This document shows, piece after piece, positions 15,611-19,531 of a DNA stretch of 19,531 bases; within the stretch, counting starts at the first letter, position 1, and each line of letters opens with the position of its first letter. The notes beneath the pieces are model-generated. The model had not been told where the DNA came from. It did no database searches and saw only the letters and a list, made by a program, of their open reading frames with translations. The stretch is from JAWXCM01 sp034408745 (lineage in GTDB: Bacteria; Acidobacteriota; Terriglobia; Bryobacterales; Bryobacteraceae). A program made the translations under genes and the position numbers. The stretch is taken from positions 1 to 19,531 of the forward strand of contig JAWXCM010000434.1 of NCBI GenBank assembly GCA_034408745.1, given 5' to 3'.

Positions 15611-16864
15611 TTAGACTTTCACGGGGTCCGGTTTGTTAATTGCCATGAGCGCTTTCAGGGTTTCCGCGCTCATTCCGAGTGAATGCAGCCAGGAACTCAT
15701 GGCGTCGTTGTGGGGTATCTGCAATTTCGCGAAAGCCTCCCAGTCTCCGTGTTCCCATGCAAGCACGCCGCTGAGGATTGCTCCGCACGGTCCTTCGAAA
15801 TCGACCAGCGCGTTGCGGATTCGCGGTGCCAGGGGAAGTTGCCGGATGAGAATTTTCATAGGCACTTCCACGATGGCGTCGAGGAGGGACAGGAGTCCTA
15901 CGAGGAACGCGGCGTCGGGCGACTCGGTCTTGAGCCTGCGGGCGAGTTCTTCGCACATGAAGGCTCGCTGCAGGGAGAGCTGGAGGTAGCCTCGTGGGCA
16001 ATCCTGCTGGCCGGCGATGGTGAGGAGCACTGCCCATCGCATGACTTTCTGAGTGCCGAGCCGGCCGACTGCCTGCAGCAAGGTTTCGACGGGCGCGGCG
16101 CCGGAGTAGAGCAGCGTGTTGGAGAGGCGCAGCAGTCCCCAGGCGAGCGCCACGTCGCTGGATATGGTCGAGGCGAGCTTCTGCAGGGTGATGTTGGGGT
16201 TCTGGCATTGCGCCACGATTTGCAGCGCGGCGAGTCGTGAGGCCGGGACGCTTTTGCGACGGATGACATCGGGCCGTCTGAGGAAATAGCCCTGGAACAG
16301 GTCGATGCCGAAGTTGCGGCACATCTGCATTTGCTCTTCGGACTCGATCTTTTCGGCGATGATCCGGGCGGAGTAGCGTTTGAGTTTCGGGATGTGGCGG
16401 CGCAGCGTTGGCTCGTCGAGTTGCTGGACGTCGAGCTTGACGTAGTCGGCTTCAGCCACCGCGTTCGCCTTGCTGTCGTCCCAGACGAAGTCGTCGAGGG
16501 CGATGCGGAAGCCGGACTGGCGGAGAAAGCGGATGCGTTCGATCAGCGCATCGTCGAGCTCGATGGTCTCGAGCACCTCGAGGACGGCGCGTTCTGGGGG
16601 GAAAAGCGGTGCCGCGAAAAGGGCTTCGCGCGTGCAGTTGACGAAGAGCAGTTCGCCACTGCTGAGGTTGTCGATGCCGATTTCCACGAGAGCGTTCAGT
16701 ACTACCTGGGCAGTGGCTGCATTCCCGTCGACGCCGCCAGCACCCTCCTGGCCCGCCCGCCGGAACAGCAATTCATAACCATGCACCACGCGGGCACCGT
16801 CGAAGATCGGCTGGCGTCCGAGAAACACCTCATGACCGGCGGCAGAAACGCCAGGCATTGTCAT
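15611..16864 (-). CDS. EAL-HDOD signalling protein (YuxH/CdgJ type)
   Basis: The 417-residue protein has no signal peptide and is cytoplasmic. Residues about 12-203 form an EAL-type domain. The signature reads YELLFR (30-35) instead of EALxR, but many ligand residues remain: Asn76 (FVNCT), Glu96 (EVLE), Asp124-Asp125 (LDDF), Lys143 (VKLD), Glu171 (AEKIE) and Gln191 (FQGY). The c-di-GMP phosphodiesterase may therefore be weak, or the domain may only bind the nucleotide. Residues about 205-395 form an HDOD domain with FLVGLLSLLDAIVEVPM. Related proteins affect motility and biofilm switching. The chosen start is ATG 16864, but GTG 16867 and ATG 16858 are in frame and no clear ribosome site separates them. 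Its stop codon abuts that of the convergent ankyrin gene. Confidence 0.9.
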   Translation of the reverse strand: MTMPGVSAAGHEVFLGRQPIFDGARVVHGYELLFRRAGQEGAGGVDGNAATAQVVLNALVEIGIDNLSSGELLFVNCTREALFAAPLFPPERAVLEVLETIELDDALIERIRFLRQSGFRIALDDFVWDDSKANAVAEADYVKLDVQQLDEPTLRRHIPKLKRYSARIIAEKIESEEQMQMCRNFGIDLFQGYFLRRPDVIRRKSVPASRLAALQIVAQCQNPNITLQKLASTISSDVALAWGLLRLSNTLLYSGAAPVETLLQAVGRLGTQKVMRWAVLLTIAGQQDCPRGYLQLSLQRAFMCEELARRLKTESPDAAFLVGLLSLLDAIVEVPMKILIRQLPLAPRIRNALVDFEGPCGAILSGVLAWEHGDWEAFAKLQIPHNDAMSSWLHSLGMSAETLKALMAINKPDPVKV

Positions 16865-16988
16865 CACGACATTAAAGTGGTATTAGGGGAGAGAAGTTCT
16901 CCGGGACTGGCAGAAAAATCTTAGGGTCCTTGTGATGGTCATCGCCTGGCCGCGCCCCAACGGATACTCTCGCTACAATCGGAAAAAT
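16865..16988. promoter_or_regulatory. Divergent intergenic region between the EAL-HDOD and ceramidase-like genes
   Basis: TACAAT at 16974-16979 is a 5-of-6 match to a -10 for the plus-strand gene. It sits 9 bases before ATG 16989, so that transcript would be almost leaderless. On the minus strand, TAATAC (16880-16885) is a possible -10 for the EAL-HDOD gene. No matching -35 is seen for either. A short 5-pair hairpin (GGAGA/TCTCC) lies at about 16888-16902 and is too weak to interpret. Confidence 0.35.
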
Positions 16989-18263
16989 ATGCGACTGATT
17001 TTTGGCCGGCTGTGTCTGACGTTGTTTTTGGCGTGTTGCGCTGGTGCCCAGGGCTCGTTTGAGGCTGGCGCGGCGAAGCGGATTATCACGCCAGATCCTT
17101 TGCTGCCGCTGAGTGGCGGGATGGGGCCGACTGCGCCTGCGAAGGGAAAGCGGGGTGAACTGACGGCTCGTGCTGTGGTGTTTCGGTCTGGCGGGGAGAC
17201 GCTGGCCATCGTCAGTGTCGACTTGCTTGGGTTTCCTTCGGCGCTGGCGGACCGGGCTCGTGCGCTGGTTCCACGGATTCCGGGGGATCGGATTCTGGCT
17301 GCCGCCACTCATAATCACAGCGGGCCCGATATGTACGCATTTCCGGATGGGCGCGGGGGACATACGGGGTCGCTGCCGTACATGCAGTTTGTCGCCGAGC
17401 AGGTGGCGGCTGCGGTAAACGAGGCGTTCGACCGGCTGAAGCCCGCTGAGTTGCGGGTCGCCAGTGGAGCGGCGCAGGGGCGGATTGCTTACAACTATTA
17501 CGCTCCCGATTTGTATGACCGGCGCGCCGGGGTGCTGCAGGCTCGGGGCCGGGATGGGCAGACAATCGCGACGCTGGTGAATTACGCGGTTCATCCGGAG
17601 GTGATGGGAAGTAAAGAGGGAATCGTTTCGCCAGATTTAGTCGGACCTTTATGCGATCAGATTGAAAAAGCCGCGGGTGGCATGGCGATGTTTGTCAATG
17701 GGGCTCAGGGAGGGATGGTAACGGCGGATAATCGGGACCTGGATAAGCCGAGCAATCCGGTTACGGGCTACTGGCAAGACCGGCGTGTGTGGAGCGAATG
17801 CGAACGAATTGGGGGGCTGCTGGCTTCGGAATCGCTGCGTATTATTTCGGCCGCGGCGTGGCAGAAGGATCCGGCGCTGAAGGTGTGGTCGCGGACGGTG
17901 AAGTTCCGAGTCGATTCCGAGGATATGTGGCAGGTTGTGACGAAGTCGCCGCTGAAGTATTCGTATGGCGCGGACCGTACGGTGAGTACGCGGATGAATC
18001 TCGTCAATCTTGGGAACGCGCAAATAGTGACAATTCCAGGGGAGGCTCTGCCGAATATTGGAATGTATTTGAAGCGCAAAATGCGAGGGGAGCATAATTT
18101 CCTGTTTGGCCTTACTAATGACGCGTTTGGGTACATTCTGACGAAGGTGGATTTTCATAGTTTTGCCCGCTACGAGTATGTGTCGCAGGTGTCGCTGGGC
18201 GAGATGACTGGCGAGACTCTGATGACGAATGCGCTGGAGATGGTTGAGGCTGCAGGGCGGTGA
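16989..18263 (+). CDS. Secreted neutral/alkaline ceramidase-like hydrolase
   Basis: The 424-residue protein has a signal peptide (MRLIFGRLCLTLFLACCAGAQ). It resembles the N-terminal zinc domain of neutral/alkaline non-lysosomal ceramidases (PF04734). Features seen are FEAGAAKRIITPDP at the start of the mature protein, the metal site THNHSGPD with His108 and His110, His202 in NYAVHPEVMG, and NGAQGGMVT at 237-245. Full ceramidases are around 650 residues with a C-terminal immunoglobulin-like domain that is absent here. The protein is better called ceramidase-like, and the amide or ester substrate is open. The upstream frame starts at 16932, but ATG 16989 begins the signal peptide. Only a weak GGAAA precedes it. 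It is divergent from the EAL-HDOD gene and lies 58 bases before the dienelactone hydrolase gene. Confidence 0.86.
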   Translation: MRLIFGRLCLTLFLACCAGAQGSFEAGAAKRIITPDPLLPLSGGMGPTAPAKGKRGELTARAVVFRSGGETLAIVSVDLLGFPSALADRARALVPRIPGDRILAAATHNHSGPDMYAFPDGRGGHTGSLPYMQFVAEQVAAAVNEAFDRLKPAELRVASGAAQGRIAYNYYAPDLYDRRAGVLQARGRDGQTIATLVNYAVHPEVMGSKEGIVSPDLVGPLCDQIEKAAGGMAMFVNGAQGGMVTADNRDLDKPSNPVTGYWQDRRVWSECERIGGLLASESLRIISAAAWQKDPALKVWSRTVKFRVDSEDMWQVVTKSPLKYSYGADRTVSTRMNLVNLGNAQIVTIPGEALPNIGMYLKRKMRGEHNFLFGLTNDAFGYILTKVDFHSFARYEYVSQVSLGEMTGETLMTNALEMVEAAGR

Positions 18264-18288
18264 CTAACGGCTCTGTGGTTCGTGGTAT

Positions 18289-18310
18289 GCTCGCCCGTAC
18301 AACGGGGAGC
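18289..18310 (+). promoter_or_regulatory. Leader hairpin that covers the ribosome binding site of the dienelactone hydrolase gene
   Basis: GCTCGCCCGT (18289-18298) pairs with ACGGGGAGC (18302-18310) across an ACA loop, giving nine pairs with one bulged G. The right arm contains GGGGAG, the only Shine-Dalgarno-like sequence before ATG 18322. The structure could limit translation or, lying 25 bases past the previous stop codon, act as a U-less terminator. The -10-like TATGCT (18286-18291) partly overlaps its left arm. Confidence 0.4.
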
Positions 18311-18321
18311 GAACTATAACA

Positions 18322-19215
18322 ATGGAACGTAAAAAGGCGTCGGATTACCCACAGGAATTATTAGACCTGTTTGACAAGTACGTGCATGGCGACATCGAGC
18401 GCCGCGACTTCCTGGAGAGCGCGAGCAAGTACGCCACGGGTGGCATGACGGCGCTCGCGATCTGGGAAAGTCTGCGGCCCAATTACGCGTGGGCGCAGCA
18501 GGTTCCGGTGGACGATCCCCGGATCAGGACAGAGCGCGTGACGGTGGAATCTCCGCAAGGTACGGGGAGTATCAAAGGGCTGCTTGCGAAGCCAGCCAAG
18601 GCCTCGGGCAAACTGCCTGTGGTGCTGGTGGTGCATGAGAATCGCGGTCTGAATCCGTATATCGAAGATGTGGCGCGGCGGCTTGCCACGGAGAACTTCA
18701 TTGCGCTGGCTCCCGACGGGCTGACGAGTGTCGGTGGATACCCGGGGAACGATGAAGAAGCCGGGAAGATTTTCAGCAAGGTCGACCGGGCCAAAATGTT
18801 CGAGGACTTTGTCGCGGCTGCGAAATGGCTGAAGGCGCGGCCGGATACCAACACGAAACTCGGCGTGGTGGGGTTCTGTTTTGGCGGTGGTATTTCGAAC
18901 AGTCTGGCGGTGCGGATGGGTGGCGATCTGCAGGCGGCGGTGCCATTTTACGGCGGTCAGGCTCCGGCGGCGGATGTGCCGAAGATCCAGGCTCCGCTGC
19001 TGCTGCATTATGCGGGACTCGATACGCGGGTGAACGGCGGCTGGCCGGCTTATGAAGAAGCGCTGAAGGCGAATGGCAAGAAGTACACGGCGTACATCTA
19101 TGAAGGCACGAATCACGGCTTTCATAACGACACCACTCCACGCTATGATGCGGCGGCTGCGAAACTGGCGTGGCAGCGGACGCTGGAGCACTTCAATAAA
19201 TATTTGCGCGGGTAA
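18322..19215 (+). CDS. Tat-exported YghX-like dienelactone hydrolase family protein
   Basis: The 297-residue alpha/beta hydrolase closely resembles E. coli YghX in organisation. It has a 26-residue polar start (DYPQELLDLFDKYVHGDIE), then the twin-arginine motif ERRDFLESA (26-34) and a moderately hydrophobic segment to about 59. The hydrolase domain carries Glu106 (VHENRGLNPY), nucleophile Cys186 in GFCFGGG, Asp234 in AGLDTRVN and His265 in TNHGFHND. This is the Cys-Asp-His triad of dienelactone hydrolases, which open lactones. The true substrate is unknown. The long polar stretch before the RR pair is a family feature, so the start is kept at ATG 18322. It lies 58 bases downstream of the ceramidase-like gene. 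Its TAA abuts the TTA of the convergent gene, forming a palindromic TAATTA. Confidence 0.9.
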   Translation: MERKKASDYPQELLDLFDKYVHGDIERRDFLESASKYATGGMTALAIWESLRPNYAWAQQVPVDDPRIRTERVTVESPQGTGSIKGLLAKPAKASGKLPVVLVVHENRGLNPYIEDVARRLATENFIALAPDGLTSVGGYPGNDEEAGKIFSKVDRAKMFEDFVAAAKWLKARPDTNTKLGVVGFCFGGGISNSLAVRMGGDLQAAVPFYGGQAPAADVPKIQAPLLLHYAGLDTRVNGGWPAYEEALKANGKKYTAYIYEGTNHGFHNDTTPRYDAAAAKLAWQRTLEHFNKYLRG

Positions 19216-19531
19216 TTAACGCGCTGGCGTCATACGCTCGACTGCAAAGATCAGGGCCATGCCACCGCCTCGCGGGTCGTGGCCCCAGATTGCTTCGCGG
19301 CTGAGGTAGTCGGCGAGCGATTTCTGCCTGCCAGTCGATTCACAGACATCCATCACCTGCCCGCCGTCGGAGACTCTTGCCGACACAGCTCGCCAGGCTG
19401 ATTCCACGCGCGGGGCGTATTCCTTTGCATCCAGCCAGCCGTTGCGGACGCCCAGCAGCATGGCTCGGCCGATCATGGCGGTGGCCGAGAATTCGGGGTA
19501 TGAGCCTGGCTTGTCGACTACTTGCCTCCAC
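19216..19531 (-). CDS. C-terminal part of a GH88/GH105-type unsaturated glycuronyl/rhamnogalacturonyl hydrolase (5' end outside the window)
   Basis: The minus-strand frame is open to the window edge, so about 104 C-terminal residues are seen and the true start is missing. The internal ATG 19476 is not the start, because homology continues upstream (WRQVVDKPGSYPEFSATAM). The segment resembles the end of the alpha/alpha barrel of GH88/GH105 enzymes: SATAMIGRAMLLGVRNGWL, a DGGQV strand, and the closing GGGMALIFAVERM. These enzymes remove the unsaturated sugar left by polysaccharide lyases acting on pectin or glycosaminoglycans. The catalytic aspartates lie outside the window. It converges on the dienelactone hydrolase gene with no bases between stop codons. 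Confidence 0.8.
   Translation of the reverse strand, partial: WRQVVDKPGSYPEFSATAMIGRAMLLGVRNGWLDAKEYAPRVESAWRAVSARVSDGGQVMDVCESTGRQKSLADYLSREAIWGHDPRGGGMALIFAVERMTPAR

Overview
The window looks like chromosomal DNA of a GC-rich, Gram-negative soil or sediment bacterium, most likely an acidobacterium of the Solibacter/Bryobacter type. This is an inference from family content: planctomycete-type cytochromes (PSCyt/PSD1 and DUF1592/DUF1585), DUF1552, DUF1080, Tat-dependent Gfo/Idh/MocA oxidoreductases, a YghX-like dienelactone hydrolase, short ceramidase-like proteins and a characteristic secreted beta-rich protein. I see no rRNA, tRNA, CRISPR array, transposase, integrase or phage gene. Genes are packed tightly and no stretch over 300 bases lacks a gene.

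Layout. Bases 1-3126 (minus) hold a group II PLP-dependent decarboxylase followed by a PSCyt1-PSCyt2-PSD1 cytochrome protein whose 3' end is cut off by the window. Divergent from them, 3168-3785 (plus), is a secreted DUF1080 (3-keto-disaccharide hydrolase family) protein. It converges on a Tat-exported Gfo/Idh/MocA oxidoreductase at 3789-5420. A secreted protein of unknown function follows at 5578-6372 (minus).

The central block, 6409-10453, is the most interesting. A secreted amidohydrolase (minus) is divergent from a plus-strand operon encoding a RidA-type enamine/imine deaminase, a SelA/DgaE-like PLP lyase and a DUF362 protein. All three plus-strand proteins start with a twin-arginine signal. 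Together they read as a catabolic route placed outside the cytoplasm: deacylation, then PLP-dependent elimination, then RidA clean-up of the reactive enamine or imine. The operon ends at two back-to-back hairpins.

Bases 10579-15610 (plus) are an operon with 4-base overlaps: a DUF1587/1592/1588/1585 di-haem cytochrome protein, a Tat-exported DUF1552 protein and a secreted ankyrin-repeat protein. An EAL-HDOD signalling protein (15611-16864, minus) converges on it. Divergent from that are a secreted ceramidase-like hydrolase (16989-18263) and a Tat-exported YghX-like dienelactone hydrolase (18322-19215). The window ends in the C-terminus of a GH88/GH105-type glycosyl hydrolase on the minus strand.

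At least ten of the thirteen proteins carry export signals, six of them twin-arginine, so the region is largely a periplasmic toolkit for breaking down carbohydrate, lipid and amino compounds. Substrates cannot be read from the sequence.
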